Shown: in pieces, positions 1-8,448 of the stretch
Position numbering within the stretch: position 1 is the first letter of the stretch
Layout of the letters: every line of letters begins with the position of its first letter
Assembly: GCA_002362155.1 (NCBI GenBank)
Contig: DETN01000127.1
Location: 1-23,931, forward strand
Reading direction: 5' to 3'
DNA length: 23,931 nt
Source: Lachnospiraceae bacterium UBA3287
Lineage (GTDB): Bacteria > Bacillota > Clostridia > Lachnospirales > Lachnospiraceae
Made by a program: the position numbers and the translations under genes
Notes under the pieces: model-generated
Database searches by the model: none
Seen by the model: the letters and a program-made list of their open reading frames with translations, nothing else
What the model was told of the DNA's origin: nothing

Positions 1-45
1 GCTGTACGCCCGGCGTCTTCCGCAGACAGTACAGAAGCTGAAAAA

Positions 46-85
46 CCGTGAGGATCCCTTCTGCAGGGGATCCTCCCGGTCTTTT
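46..85. terminator. Bidirectional intrinsic terminator
   Basis: GAGGATCCC at 50-58 pairs with GGGATCCTC at 67-75. The stem extends through CCG 46-48 / CGG 77-79 across one mismatch. A T-rich tail (TCTTTT) follows on the plus strand, and the AAAAA at 41-45 gives a T-tract on the minus strand. It can therefore end a plus-strand gene lying left of the window and the minus-strand helicase that stops at 137. Confidence 0.8.
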
Positions 86-136
86 ATTCTGATATAAAAA
101 GTGATGCGCTGTCTGTCTTTTTCCGGCCTGCGGCCA

Positions 137-2482
137 TTATCTTGCCTTGCCGAAGCAGTCGTCGCAGACGGCGTAGGGATAGTTCCAGGGCAGGATCTTG
201 CCGCAGCGCCTGCACCGGCGTCCGGGCAGGGACTGCTTTTTCAGGATCTCCATGATCTTGCTGCAGATCTTGTTTCGGGTCTCTCCCACGTCGTCCAGCT
301 CAGCGGGGTGATTGAATACCCGGCAGTAGTAATAGACCAGGTCGCAGATGCTGTAGAGCTCTTCCAGCTCCTGCAGGTCGGGATTTCTGCCGTAGAGGGT
401 ATAGACAGGGCGGAATTCCCGCACCTGTCCCTGGAGCTCAGCCGCGAACATCTGCTCCCAGAGCTCCTTGAGGGTGCTGTCCCTTTCATCAAAGGGGATC
501 ATAACGAAGCGGTAGATCAGCTCCTTGTCGTCCGTATATTCTTCCAGTTCCCTGCAGAGGGCGATCTCACGGACCGTATAGGCCTTCTGGAAGAAATCCC
601 TGTCCTCGATGCTGTTCCACCGTTCCATGATCTCGGACAGCCGTCCCTCCAGACCGATCAGCGATTCCGGGAAGGCCAGTCTTGCCTTTTTGAGATCGGG
701 AATGGTGCTGCGGAAGGCCCTCCAGAGAATGGCCTTGCCGTACTCGGCGTTGGTATAGCCGGTGTCATAGATCCCGAAGCGGCCGGCTCTGCCGGCGATC
801 TGCAGGACCTCGGAAGGCAGAAGGTCTCTCTTTTTGTGACCGTCGTATTTCATCATTTCCAGGAAAACGATCCGTCTGACCGGCAGGTTCATGCCCATGC
901 CGATGGCATCGGTAGCCACCACCACAGTGGTCTCTCCGGAAATGAAGCGTCTGACCTCCTGCTGGCGCACCTCGTAGGGCAGGGCTCCGTAAATGATACT
1001 GCAGCGGATCCCCTGCTGCTGAAGCTCGGAGGCCACCGCCAGGACGTTCTTTTTGGAAAAGACGATCAGGGCGTCGTGCTCCTTTACGTCTTTGGGGAAG
1101 CTGAATTTGCGGTTCTCCACGATCAGAGGGGTCATGCGCTCATGGCGGACCACCTCCCAGGTATCTCCGCAGTATTCGATCATGCGGATCAGAAGCTCCT
1201 CTGCATAGGGCGCCGCGCATACATGCACTTCTCTGGCCAGCACGCCCATGACGGCGGCCGTCCAGCTGCCGCCTCTTTCCTCTTCGTCCATCATCTGGGC
1301 TTCGTCGATGACGGCCACGTCATACTCTTCCACCGGATCCATCATTTCCACGGTGGAGGCCTGGTGGAGGGCTCCCTCCACGATATGCTCCTCTTCTCCG
1401 GTGATCAGGTTGCAGGGGACCCCGGCCGCGTTGGAATTCTCATAGACCTCGAAGGCCAGAAGACGAAGAGGCCCCAGATAGATGCCTTTCCTGGCCTGCT
1501 TGAAGGCCTCGATGGAATCATGGGTCTTGCCGCAGTTGGTGGGACCGATATGGAGAATAAAGTGTCTTTCGATCTCTCTGGCGGCAGGGTAGAGGTCCGC
1601 ATAGCAGTCCGGCATCTGGCTCAGGATGCTCTCCTTCATGCGGCGTTCTCTTTCCGCTCTCTCGTCCATGCGGCGGAAGATCTCCGTGTACCTTTTGTTC
1701 TCCCGCAGAAGGCTTTCCACCTTTTTCGGCGTAAAGTAATCCTGCAGATCCTCCAGGATCTCAAAATTCAGTTCCAGATCGTTGATGACGAAACGCAGTC
1801 TTTCCCGGATGAACTGCCACTGACGGCTGCCCCTCTTTGCGTAGGCCCGAAGCTCTTCGGAAGATTCGGCCGCCCGCCGGATCAGGTAATCGTCAATGGT
1901 CCTGCCGCGGCTCAGAATATAGCCCACGGCCTCGTCGTCCAGAAGATATTCGGAGGTAAACTCACCGATATTGTTCTCGTCCAGATCCTCCTGCCATACC
2001 TTTTTGCCGAAGTGGGTATTCTGGACCCGGTCCAGGATCTGCCTCCGGTTCTTCAGATACTTTTCGATGGTATCAATGATATCCTGCAGGTATTCTTCCT
2101 TGTGGTCCTCAAGGTAAGCGGCCAGAGACTCGCTTCCCGTCAGCTCCTTCAGCCGTTTTTCCGTCTCTCTTTTTTCACGGGCTTCCGCGTATTTTAGCAG
2201 AGTGGGCGTCAGTTCCTCCAGAGAGGCCTGCATCCGGGCCTCCAGCTCCGGCATAAGGGCCGGATCCGCCAGGGCCTGGTATTCGGGATCGGCCTTCAGG
2301 GAAGCCTCCACCGCATCCTGAAAGGCCTGTTTCTTTTTGTAGCGTTTTGCCGCCTTGGGGCCGGCGGAAGGGTTGGCCTTCCGGAAGCTTTCCATGACCG
2401 CTTCCTTATGCCTGTCACGAAGCAGGTCCCTGCGGTAACGCAGGTAATCGTCGAAGATAATTGTGATTTCGTTGTTTGCCAT
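137..2482 (-). CDS. SUV3-like DExH RNA helicase with C-terminal zinc finger
   Basis: A 781-residue superfamily 2 helicase, probably an ATP-dependent cytoplasmic RNA helicase acting in RNA turnover (family inference). The Walker A motif GPTNCGKT (about 313-320) has the GPTNxGKT form typical of SUV3-type helicases. The Walker B box is DEAQ (about 393-396). A motif VI-like QIAGRAGRFG lies in the second RecA domain. The first ~300 residues are charged and helical with no recognised domain. Four cysteines at 757, 760, 773 and 776 form a CxxC-x12-CxxC zinc ribbon at the C-terminus. The start is set by GAGGAA six bases before the ATG. It appears monocistronic and ends at the bidirectional terminator at 46-85. 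The family is confident; the substrate is unknown. Confidence 0.88.
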   Translation of the reverse strand: MANNEITIIFDDYLRYRRDLLRDRHKEAVMESFRKANPSAGPKAAKRYKKKQAFQDAVEASLKADPEYQALADPALMPELEARMQASLEELTPTLLKYAEAREKRETEKRLKELTGSESLAAYLEDHKEEYLQDIIDTIEKYLKNRRQILDRVQNTHFGKKVWQEDLDENNIGEFTSEYLLDDEAVGYILSRGRTIDDYLIRRAAESSEELRAYAKRGSRQWQFIRERLRFVINDLELNFEILEDLQDYFTPKKVESLLRENKRYTEIFRRMDERAERERRMKESILSQMPDCYADLYPAAREIERHFILHIGPTNCGKTHDSIEAFKQARKGIYLGPLRLLAFEVYENSNAAGVPCNLITGEEEHIVEGALHQASTVEMMDPVEEYDVAVIDEAQMMDEEERGGSWTAAVMGVLAREVHVCAAPYAEELLIRMIEYCGDTWEVVRHERMTPLIVENRKFSFPKDVKEHDALIVFSKKNVLAVASELQQQGIRCSIIYGALPYEVRQQEVRRFISGETTVVVATDAIGMGMNLPVRRIVFLEMMKYDGHKKRDLLPSEVLQIAGRAGRFGIYDTGYTNAEYGKAILWRAFRSTIPDLKKARLAFPESLIGLEGRLSEIMERWNSIEDRDFFQKAYTVREIALCRELEEYTDDKELIYRFVMIPFDERDSTLKELWEQMFAAELQGQVREFRPVYTLYGRNPDLQELEELYSICDLVYYYCRVFNHPAELDDVGETRNKICSKIMEILKKQSLPGRRCRRCGKILPWNYPYAVCDDCFGKAR

Positions 2483-2844
2483 AAATTCCTCAGTTGAAAA
2501 TACTCCCGCGCCTTTGACCGCCGCCCGGGAGTGCTGCTTTCAGAACCTTTCTGATCTCAAATCTCAAACTCTTCCTATCATACCTAATTCGCAGAAAATA
2601 AGAAAGGCTTTTTCCAGAAAGACTTTTTTACCTTTTTATATTAAGCATAGCAGAACAGCCAATTCCTCCGGACAGAAATCTTCGGAGAAAAAACAGATTC
2701 AGATGCCTGCCGGAAGATGAAATCTTCAAATTTAAAGCAGGCCTTCATAAGACAGTCTTGAAAATCCGGCAGATTATCTTTCCCTTGTCAAAATCTTTGG
2801 CATTTACATCCTTACTTCGAAATCTATACATGCTCTGAGTGTAA
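2483..2844. other. Gene-free gap with nested inverted repeat
   Basis: This 362-base AT-rich gap separates the helicase start from the 3' end of the metallohydrolase. I see no credible gene in it. It holds a short inverted repeat in the helicase leader (ACTCCCG 2502-2508 / CGGGAGT 2526-2532) and a weak minus-strand -10 candidate (TATGAT, 2577-2582). It also holds a nested inverted repeat: GCCTGC 2705-2710 / GCAGGC 2737-2742 enclosing GAAGAT 2713-2718 / ATCTTC 2722-2727. The nested structure could be the 3' end signal of the metallohydrolase, but it has no T-tract. Confidence 0.45.
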
Positions 2845-3681
2845 TTACTTCATTAGGGCTTTTACCTGACGAACCCGTTCATCTATAAAATCAGGCCACA
2901 CCGAATTGTCCAGATAAGGCTGGGTCAGATGTGTATATGTGCCTGCCCTGTCAAGGATCTCAATCTGGTTGGGGTGGCTTGGCAAAGCTATATCCACATG
3001 TATGGCCTTCATCTTCTCTGCATCTGCAATGAAGCGGTCACGGAGATCAGGCGTTAGGAAGGCACTTTTTTTATAATAGTCATCGTTCATGGTATTAGCA
3101 CCAACGCCTCCGTGCATGGCTACCGTATAAATGTCTCCTGTCTCGGGATTCTTCTCCTCCCAGAAAAAGCTGGTGCATCCAGGAGTATGGCCGGGTGTCA
3201 GTATGGTTCGGACGGCTATATCGCCCAGGCAGACAGGATTAAATTCGTCATAATACCGATCCACATGAATATGCTGCACATGCCACAGATCGTGGGGCAG
3301 TTCCGTCTCTGCAGGGCAGTTCTTCATGAATTCGGCATCTTCCCTGGACATATACAGAGGAGCGCCTGTCAGTGCATGCAAGGACGCCGCACCGCCAAAA
3401 TGATCCAGATGGGCATGAGAAAGAAGGATCTTTTTGATATTCTCCATCCGGTAGCCCAGACGGTATATAGAATCCAGCATCAGATACAGGCTTTCTGCAA
3501 TACCTGTATCGATCAGAATCAGGCCTTCCCCTGTGTCGATCAGATATGCTCCTACCCATTTCTGTCCCGACACATACCAGGTCCTTGGAGACACCTGAAA
3601 AGGTTTCACTGCCAGTTCCCATGGCCTGTGGCACAAGGTCTCCACAGGATGAGGAATCGGTTTACCGCTTGAAAATGCCAT
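2845..3681 (-). CDS. Metallo-beta-lactamase-fold hydrolase (B3-like)
   Basis: A 278-residue MBL-fold metalloenzyme. The zinc ligands are visible: HAHLDH at 89-94, followed by FGG; His165 in TPGHTPGCTS; and His236 in LPSHPNQ. That pattern resembles subclass B3 beta-lactamase relatives, many of which are lactonases or other hydrolases rather than antibiotic resistance enzymes. No signal peptide is seen, so it is probably cytoplasmic. I chose the internal ATG at 3681 over an upstream ATG at 3735 because AAGGAGG sits 7 bases before it; the upstream start has no comparable site. It is transcribed divergently from the permease at 3991 and has its own strong promoter. Its actual substrate cannot be read from the sequence. 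With the neighbouring permease and esterase it probably serves a small catabolic or detoxifying module. Confidence 0.85.
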   Translation of the reverse strand: MAFSSGKPIPHPVETLCHRPWELAVKPFQVSPRTWYVSGQKWVGAYLIDTGEGLILIDTGIAESLYLMLDSIYRLGYRMENIKKILLSHAHLDHFGGAASLHALTGAPLYMSREDAEFMKNCPAETELPHDLWHVQHIHVDRYYDEFNPVCLGDIAVRTILTPGHTPGCTSFFWEEKNPETGDIYTVAMHGGVGANTMNDDYYKKSAFLTPDLRDRFIADAEKMKAIHVDIALPSHPNQIEILDRAGTYTHLTQPYLDNSVWPDFIDERVRQVKALMK

Positions 3682-3750
3682 AATTAACCTCCTTGCACTG
3701 TCCCAATACGCTGCTGTCATCTGATGGTCTGACATTCTTTTCCATAATTA

Positions 3751-3793
3751 CATTGCAATGACAGCATTATAACACAGGTATTTCCGGCAGCAA
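3751..3793 (-). promoter_or_regulatory. Promoter of the MBL hydrolase with operator-like palindrome
   Basis: On the minus strand TTGCTG (3788-3793) and TATAAT (3766-3771) are separated by 16 bases. The perfect palindrome CATTGCAATG (3751-3760) lies right where transcription should start. A repressor bound there would block initiation, so it is a candidate operator, perhaps for one of the LysR proteins encoded nearby. Confidence 0.55.
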
Positions 3794-3938
3794 TCGATAT
3801 CATCAGACGAATAATCACAAAAAAGAAACTGTCAGTGAGATCATGAACGTAAAACTGTAGTTTTTGCTTATAACATATATAGTCAGCACTCATTCAGCTC
3901 TGACTTTGCCCCCTATAAAATCTTCTTAACAGGAAACC

Positions 3939-3961
3939 GAAAGGCACCGGAGATGCCTTTC
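3939..3961 (+). promoter_or_regulatory. Leader hairpin/inverted repeat before the SLC13 permease
   Basis: GAAAGGCA (3939-3946) and TGCCTTTC (3954-3961) form a perfect 8-bp inverted repeat with a 7-base loop, 29 bases before the permease start. There is no T-run after it, so it is an RNA stem or a protein-binding site rather than a terminator. A possible -10 for the permease is TATAAA at 3914-3919; its -35 is unclear. Confidence 0.45.
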
Positions 3962-3990
3962 ATATCAACTACACAAAAAGGAGGCTAAAC

Positions 3991-5271
3991 TTGACACCAC
4001 AGATTATTATTACACTATGCGTACTTGCTTTTCTGGTAATCATGCTGCTGGCCCACAGGCTGCCCTACGGGCTTACCGGAATGTTCTGCGTCGGCCTGCT
4101 GGTCCTTTTCAGGGTCACCGATCTGAAAACAGCAATGAGCGGTTTTTCCAGCAGCACGACAGTTATGGTTGCCAGCATGATCGTCGTCGCATCACAGCTT
4201 TCCAAAACAAGCATTATCAACAGAGTCCGTGCTGCAATGTCAAAACTGTCCGGTAAGAGTGAGATCATTGTTATTCTTGCTTTCTTCGGAGCCACAATCC
4301 TGCTTTCCCAGCTTATGGGACAGGTAGCCTGCCTTTCCATTATGCTCCTGTTCTGTGAGACTCTGGATGAAGACAGCCGTCTGACACCTTCCAGAATGCT
4401 GTTTTCAGTCTGCGTACTGAATACCATCTGGACTTCTAAAATCCCTATCGGTATGGGCGCTACAATGCCCGGAACAATCAACGCATTCTTTGAAGGCGTG
4501 GCTGCAGACTATTCTATAGGCATCACAGACTATGCAAAAGCCGCACTGATCCCCGGTCTTGTTGGAATAATATACTGCATACTGTTCATGAAGAATCTGC
4601 CGACTCATAAGATCAGTAAGGAAAATGTCAAAGAGGTAAAAGAAACCGTTCAGATGTCTCAGAAACACGAAATCATTGTTTTTGCAGTATTCTTTGTGAT
4701 AATGATTTCCTTCTTCCTTTCCGGAAAGATTCCCTCTGATGTCCAGAATGTTCTCCCGCTTCTTGGCGTATGTGTATTCCTGATCACAGGAGTCTGCAGC
4801 ATTCCCGAAGTCACAAAGACCATTACCAGTGACATCGTATTCCTGATTGCGTCCATGTCCTCCATCTCCACAATTCTCGGTGCTACCGGTGTAGGAGAGC
4901 TGATTGGCAATACCGTGCTTAAGATCCTGGGCGGACATCCTGCTCCGATCTTTGTCATCACCGTATTCACACTTGTCACAGCCGTTATGACAAACTTCCT
5001 TTCAAACATGGGTACCATGGCTCTCATGATCCCCATTGCTGCATCCACAGCTCTTGCAGGCGGCTTTAATGTTCAGACCGTCGTACTTGTCACTGCCTGC
5101 TCTGCATGGATGGCCTTTGTAATGCCTACAGGCTGTGCCGGCTCCATGATCGCCTTCGGCAACGGCAATTATGAAGTGGCCGAAACCTTTAAATTTACGG
5201 TTCCGCTCTTTATCCTTGAGCTCGTATCTCTTATAATCAGTACTACTCTCTTATTCCCGGTATACGCCTGA
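3991..5271 (+). CDS. SLC13/DASS-type anion or dicarboxylate permease
   Basis: A 426-residue, very hydrophobic integral membrane protein with roughly ten to twelve membrane segments. It has the paired SxSTTVMVAS and STALAG-type small-residue stretches seen in the SLC13/ion transporter superfamily (sodium-coupled carboxylate or sulfate carriers, ArsB/NhaD relatives). The repeat-like halves and the CGSMIAFGNGNYE region near the C-terminus fit that fold. Translation begins at a TTG: AAAGGAGG lies at 3977-3984, seven bases upstream, and no in-frame ATG is better placed. It is the first gene of a plus-strand run with an esterase and two LysR regulators, so an organic acid or its ester is a reasonable substrate guess. 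The exact substrate is not determinable. Confidence 0.8.
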   Translation: MTPQIIITLCVLAFLVIMLLAHRLPYGLTGMFCVGLLVLFRVTDLKTAMSGFSSSTTVMVASMIVVASQLSKTSIINRVRAAMSKLSGKSEIIVILAFFGATILLSQLMGQVACLSIMLLFCETLDEDSRLTPSRMLFSVCVLNTIWTSKIPIGMGATMPGTINAFFEGVAADYSIGITDYAKAALIPGLVGIIYCILFMKNLPTHKISKENVKEVKETVQMSQKHEIIVFAVFFVIMISFFLSGKIPSDVQNVLPLLGVCVFLITGVCSIPEVTKTITSDIVFLIASMSSISTILGATGVGELIGNTVLKILGGHPAPIFVITVFTLVTAVMTNFLSNMGTMALMIPIAASTALAGGFNVQTVVLVTACSAWMAFVMPTGCAGSMIAFGNGNYEVAETFKFTVPLFILELVSLIISTTLLFPVYA

Positions 5272-5299
5272 TCTGCCGGACAACACAGTAATTCATGCA

Positions 5300-5360
5300 T
5301 CGGAGACAGCTCTCATCCCAGGTTTCCATGACTGGTTATCAGGCTGAGAGTTGTCTCCGG
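5300..5360 (+). repeat. Long intercistronic stem-loop
   Basis: GGAGACAGCTCTCA (5302-5315) pairs with TGAGAGTTGTCTCC (5345-5358), 14 bp with one G-T wobble. The stem extends by one or two pairs outward. The loop holds a second small stem, CCAG 5318-5321 / CTGG 5332-5335. No T-tract follows, so it looks like an RNA-stabilising or processing element between permease and hydrolase genes rather than a full terminator. Confidence 0.6.
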
Positions 5361-5405
5361 AGATATGTAATAAACCATATTCATAAAATATATTGAGGTA
5401 AATCG

Positions 5406-6329
5406 ATGAGAGGAACTTTTGACCCCGGATTTGAAAAAAAAACCATCAACCTTTTTGACAATATCGTCTACTCTCATGTTACGGATCTTGAAGGAAATCC
5501 TCTGGATCTGAAGCTGTCGATCATGGTACAGAACGGGAATTCCGAAATGCGGCTGGCGGCCGGCGAGGATGATCCAAGGGAAGATCATACCCCTAAGCCG
5601 CTTCTGATTTTTGTCCCCGGAGGCGGCTGGAGAGGAACAGACAAGAATCTTATGCTGGGTGAAATGCCCGAATTCGTAAAAGCCGGATATGTGGTAGCTT
5701 CCATTTACTATCGAAGCAGCTCACAGGGAAAATGGCCGGCTCAGATCACAGACGTAAAAACCGCCATACGCTTTCTCAGAGCCAATGCTGCAAAATACGA
5801 TATCGATCCAGATCATATAGGGATTTTCGGCAGAAGCGCCGGCGCCCATCTCTCTGTCATGGCCGGTATGAATACATCAGATTATATTTCAGAAGAATGG
5901 AAAGATTATTCTTCTGACATTCAGGCTGTCATAGACATGTTCGGACCGGTTGACCTGCAGGCTAACATGGATATAGAGATTCCCCGCTTTTCGGATCCCA
6001 GATTCCGCTGGCACCGTATTGAGGATACCCACGGCGGAGCCCTGATCGGAGGCGATCCCTCAACGATCTACGAGCGTGCCGCACTTGCAACGCCTTCTAA
6101 TTATATCAGCGAAAAAATGGCTCCGATCCTGATCCTGCACGGTGATAACGATCCTCTGGTTCCCCCTTCTGCTTCCTCCGATCTGTTTTATGAAGCAGTT
6201 CAGAAGGCAGGTCTGGAAGACAGGTGCGATTATTACATGATCCATCATGCCGGACATGGGACCCGTGAATTCTTCCAGGATTCGACCAAGGAGCTTATGC
6301 TCCGTTTCTGGAACAGGCACCTTCGCTGA
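5406..6329 (+). CDS. Alpha/beta hydrolase, carboxylesterase type
   Basis: A 307-residue serine hydrolase of the alpha/beta fold, closest in pattern to the BD-FAE / hormone-sensitive-lipase-like esterases. The oxyanion-hole motif PGGGW is at 71-75. The nucleophile elbow is GRSAG with Ser144. Asp249 in HGDNDPLVP and His284 in AGHG complete the triad. No signal peptide, so it is intracellular. A GAGG site five to eight bases before the ATG supports the start. It follows the SLC13-like permease after a 134-base gap holding a long stem-loop and precedes two LysR genes. It could therefore hydrolyse an ester imported by the permease. The fold and catalytic residues are seen directly; the substrate is inference. 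Confidence 0.87.
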   Translation: MRGTFDPGFEKKTINLFDNIVYSHVTDLEGNPLDLKLSIMVQNGNSEMRLAAGEDDPREDHTPKPLLIFVPGGGWRGTDKNLMLGEMPEFVKAGYVVASIYYRSSSQGKWPAQITDVKTAIRFLRANAAKYDIDPDHIGIFGRSAGAHLSVMAGMNTSDYISEEWKDYSSDIQAVIDMFGPVDLQANMDIEIPRFSDPRFRWHRIEDTHGGALIGGDPSTIYERAALATPSNYISEKMAPILILHGDNDPLVPPSASSDLFYEAVQKAGLEDRCDYYMIHHAGHGTREFFQDSTKELMLRFWNRHLR

Positions 6330-6422
6330 AACATTCATGATGTTTTTTACTGACAGGCTCATTTTCATAGGACAATTCAGCATCCTGAGGAAAATGGGCC
6401 TGCCTTTGATATTTACACTGAT

Positions 6423-7409
6423 ATGGATATTAAAGAATTCATTTATATCACGACGATCGCCAGGGAACAGTCTCTGAAATCTGCAGCCGGAAGCCTGGGT
6501 GTTTCAGAGCCTACATTGAGTGTTTTTCTGTCAAATCTGGAAAAACAGCTGGGTACTGATTTGTTTTACAGAGAAAAGAAGAAACTGTATCCGACACAGG
6601 CTGGAAAAATATGGATTGAAATGGCACAGGGGGTCATGATAATCCATGATCGGATATATATGGAAATCAAAAGACAGCAAAACAAGGAGTCGATCACTTT
6701 GAGGGTTGCCGCCACGCCTTTTCGCGGTGCCTATCTGTTTTCCAGAATCTATCCCAGATTTGCAAAAAACTATCCAGATGTAAGAATCAATATTCATGAA
6801 CTTTACTCTACGAACCTGATCCATGCTGTTGAAAACGGTGATGTCGATTTTGGTCTGGGGACTTTTAAGGATCCGGAAAACGGAAAATTCGATTATATTC
6901 AGACCAGCAGAGAAGAAATCGTAGTAGTCTTGTCAAAACTGCACAGAGCTGCATCCTGGGCCAGGCAGGGAAACGATGAGCTGCCTGCTATCCAGATTGA
7001 ACAGCTTATGGATTCTCCTTTTATTATGATGAGCCCCGGAACCACTGTCCGCTCCATCACAGACAGTATTCTTAAATCTCTGAATCTTAACCCTCTGATT
7101 CTATATGAGACTGCCAATAATCAGGTTGTTCTGAATATGGTAAGCGAGGGCTTTGGAATAGGTTTTCTTCCCCGGACTGTCGCAGCAAAAAACAGTGATA
7201 TAGTATGCTTTAAACTGGAGCCTTCATTTTATATGCATCTGGGCCTCATCCACCGTAAAGGAATACCTTTCAGCGTGGAAGAAGAATATTTTGCCTGCCT
7301 TGCCATGGAACATGACAGGAAAAATCCCCTGTACCTCCCTCCTGACAGTGAATACTCCCTGAAAATATATGAAAGGTATTTAAAATCCAAGCAGAAAAAT
7401 GAGTTTTGA
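6423..7409 (+). CDS. LysR-family transcriptional regulator 1
   Basis: A 328-residue LysR-type regulator. An N-terminal winged helix-turn-helix (about 1-60, with SLKSAAGSLGVSEPTLSVFL) precedes a periplasmic-binding-protein-like effector domain (about 90-300, VAATPFRGAYLFSRIYPRF onward). No clear Shine-Dalgarno sequence precedes the ATG, so it may rely on readthrough from the hydrolase gene 93 bases upstream. Its last 11 bases overlap the start of a second LysR gene. It most likely controls the adjacent permease/hydrolase genes or the divergent MBL gene in response to a small organic ligand; the ligand is unknown. Confidence 0.88.
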   Translation: MDIKEFIYITTIAREQSLKSAAGSLGVSEPTLSVFLSNLEKQLGTDLFYREKKKLYPTQAGKIWIEMAQGVMIIHDRIYMEIKRQQNKESITLRVAATPFRGAYLFSRIYPRFAKNYPDVRINIHELYSTNLIHAVENGDVDFGLGTFKDPENGKFDYIQTSREEIVVVLSKLHRAASWARQGNDELPAIQIEQLMDSPFIMMSPGTTVRSITDSILKSLNLNPLILYETANNQVVLNMVSEGFGIGFLPRTVAAKNSDIVCFKLEPSFYMHLGLIHRKGIPFSVEEEYFACLAMEHDRKNPLYLPPDSEYSLKIYERYLKSKQKNEF

Positions 7410-8280
7410 CAACATTGAGTACATCATAACAGTGGCCAAAGAACACAGCCAGTCCCGTGCGGCAGATCAGCTTTTAGTCTCCCAATCCACGATCAGCCAG
7501 TATATTAGAAAAGTAGAAAAGGAACTTGGTGTTAAATTATTTGAAAGAAACGGCAATCAGCTGGTTCTGACCGATTCCGGAAAAATATATTTAAGCGGTG
7601 CAGAATCTGCACTTGCTCTTTATGAAAAAGCATTGGATGATCTCCGAACAAGCAATGTGGCCAGGCGAAAGCAGATCGTAATCATGTACAATCCATCGCT
7701 CATTCCACAGATGAGGAAAGTTCTGACTGACTATATCAGTACCCATAAGAATATTTTTGTATCAACTCTTTCAGGTCCGGCTGAAATTGCCAAAGAATAT
7801 CTGATGAATGGTATGGCTGACATTGCTGTTCTTCCGACACAGAATCTTTACCATGCTATGCTGGAATATATTCCACTTTGGGAAGATGAACTTCAGCTGG
7901 CTGTACCTATGAATCATCACTGTGCCGCCAAATTCATGCAGGAAGGAGTCTGCTTTGATGACCTGTCAGAAGATTTTTTCATTCTGAACCTTCCCGAAAG
8001 CTACATCACACATCACAGTGAGCAGATCTTCCGTGAATACCACTTTCATCCGGTATCTTACTGCGATATTGAAGATCTTAAAACCGCCCGCAATATGGTT
8101 ATGAATGGAAGAGGCATTGCCTTCCTGCCTTCTTCTATGCACCAAGGCGGTGACTACAGAGCTTTTTCGTTTAATCCGCCTGCCCGATTTTATATTGTGA
8201 TTGGATACCATAAAAACACAATTCTGAAAACAGAAACCCGTGAACTGATCAATCAGATCAGAAAATGCCGTCTCGTTTGA
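7399..8280 (+). CDS. LysR-family transcriptional regulator 2
   Basis: A 293-residue LysR-type regulator with an N-terminal HTH (SQSRAADQLLVSQSTISQYI) and a substrate-binding effector domain. Its ATG lies inside the end of the preceding LysR gene (11-base overlap, different frame) and has only a weak purine-rich ribosome site. Translation is therefore probably coupled. The two LysR proteins share only the general family pattern, so this is not a recent tandem copy. The stop codon is built into the loop of the terminator at 8262-8291. Two coupled LysR regulators at the end of one short catabolic unit is unusual and suggests two-input or heteromeric control (inference). Confidence 0.88.
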   Translation: MSFDNIEYIITVAKEHSQSRAADQLLVSQSTISQYIRKVEKELGVKLFERNGNQLVLTDSGKIYLSGAESALALYEKALDDLRTSNVARRKQIVIMYNPSLIPQMRKVLTDYISTHKNIFVSTLSGPAEIAKEYLMNGMADIAVLPTQNLYHAMLEYIPLWEDELQLAVPMNHHCAAKFMQEGVCFDDLSEDFFILNLPESYITHHSEQIFREYHFHPVSYCDIEDLKTARNMVMNGRGIAFLPSSMHQGGDYRAFSFNPPARFYIVIGYHKNTILKTETRELINQIRKCRLV

Positions 8281-8291
8281 GGCGGCATTTT
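8262..8291 (+). terminator. Intrinsic terminator of the LysR unit, overlapping the stop codon
   Basis: AAAATGCCG (8262-8270) pairs with CGGCATTTT (8283-8291). CTC/GAG and one wobble extend the stem inward around a GTTT loop. The TGA stop of the second LysR gene lies inside the hairpin. The four T's at its end plus the A-run on the other side allow function on either strand. Confidence 0.85.
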
Positions 8292-8301
8292 CACTTACTG
8301 C

Positions 8302-8363
8302 AAAACAAAAATCCCTCTTCCGCCATGTTCCGCATCAGGAATGAAGCAGGCGGAAAAGGGATT
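8302..8363 (-). terminator. Minus-strand intrinsic terminator (of the ECF-S remnant)
   Basis: AATCCCTcTTCCGCC (8310-8324) pairs with GGCGGAAaAGGGATT (8349-8363), 14 pairs plus one mismatch. Read on the minus strand the stem is followed by a T-rich tail (TTTTTGTTTTG). It lies directly downstream of the decayed transporter gene at 8449 and is the likely former end of that transcript. Confidence 0.7.
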
Positions 8364-8448
8364 CAAAAACTCTGTTTTGTGATCTCCCCCTAAATACTGC
8401 TGCAGATGTCCCCTCCGGGAAGGGCAGGTCAGCTGCAGGAAGAACCGA

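Noticed and set aside
1..51. Possible C-terminal end of a plus-strand gene at the left edge
   Set aside because: Two frames are open over these few codons and neither is recognisable. Only the terminator after it suggests a gene, so no CDS is called.
101..2197. Long plus-strand open frame (698 codons) opposite the helicase
   Set aside because: It is the antisense shadow of the helicase gene. Its composition is low-information Leu/Gly/Asp/His-rich, and it shows no domain motifs or ribosome site.
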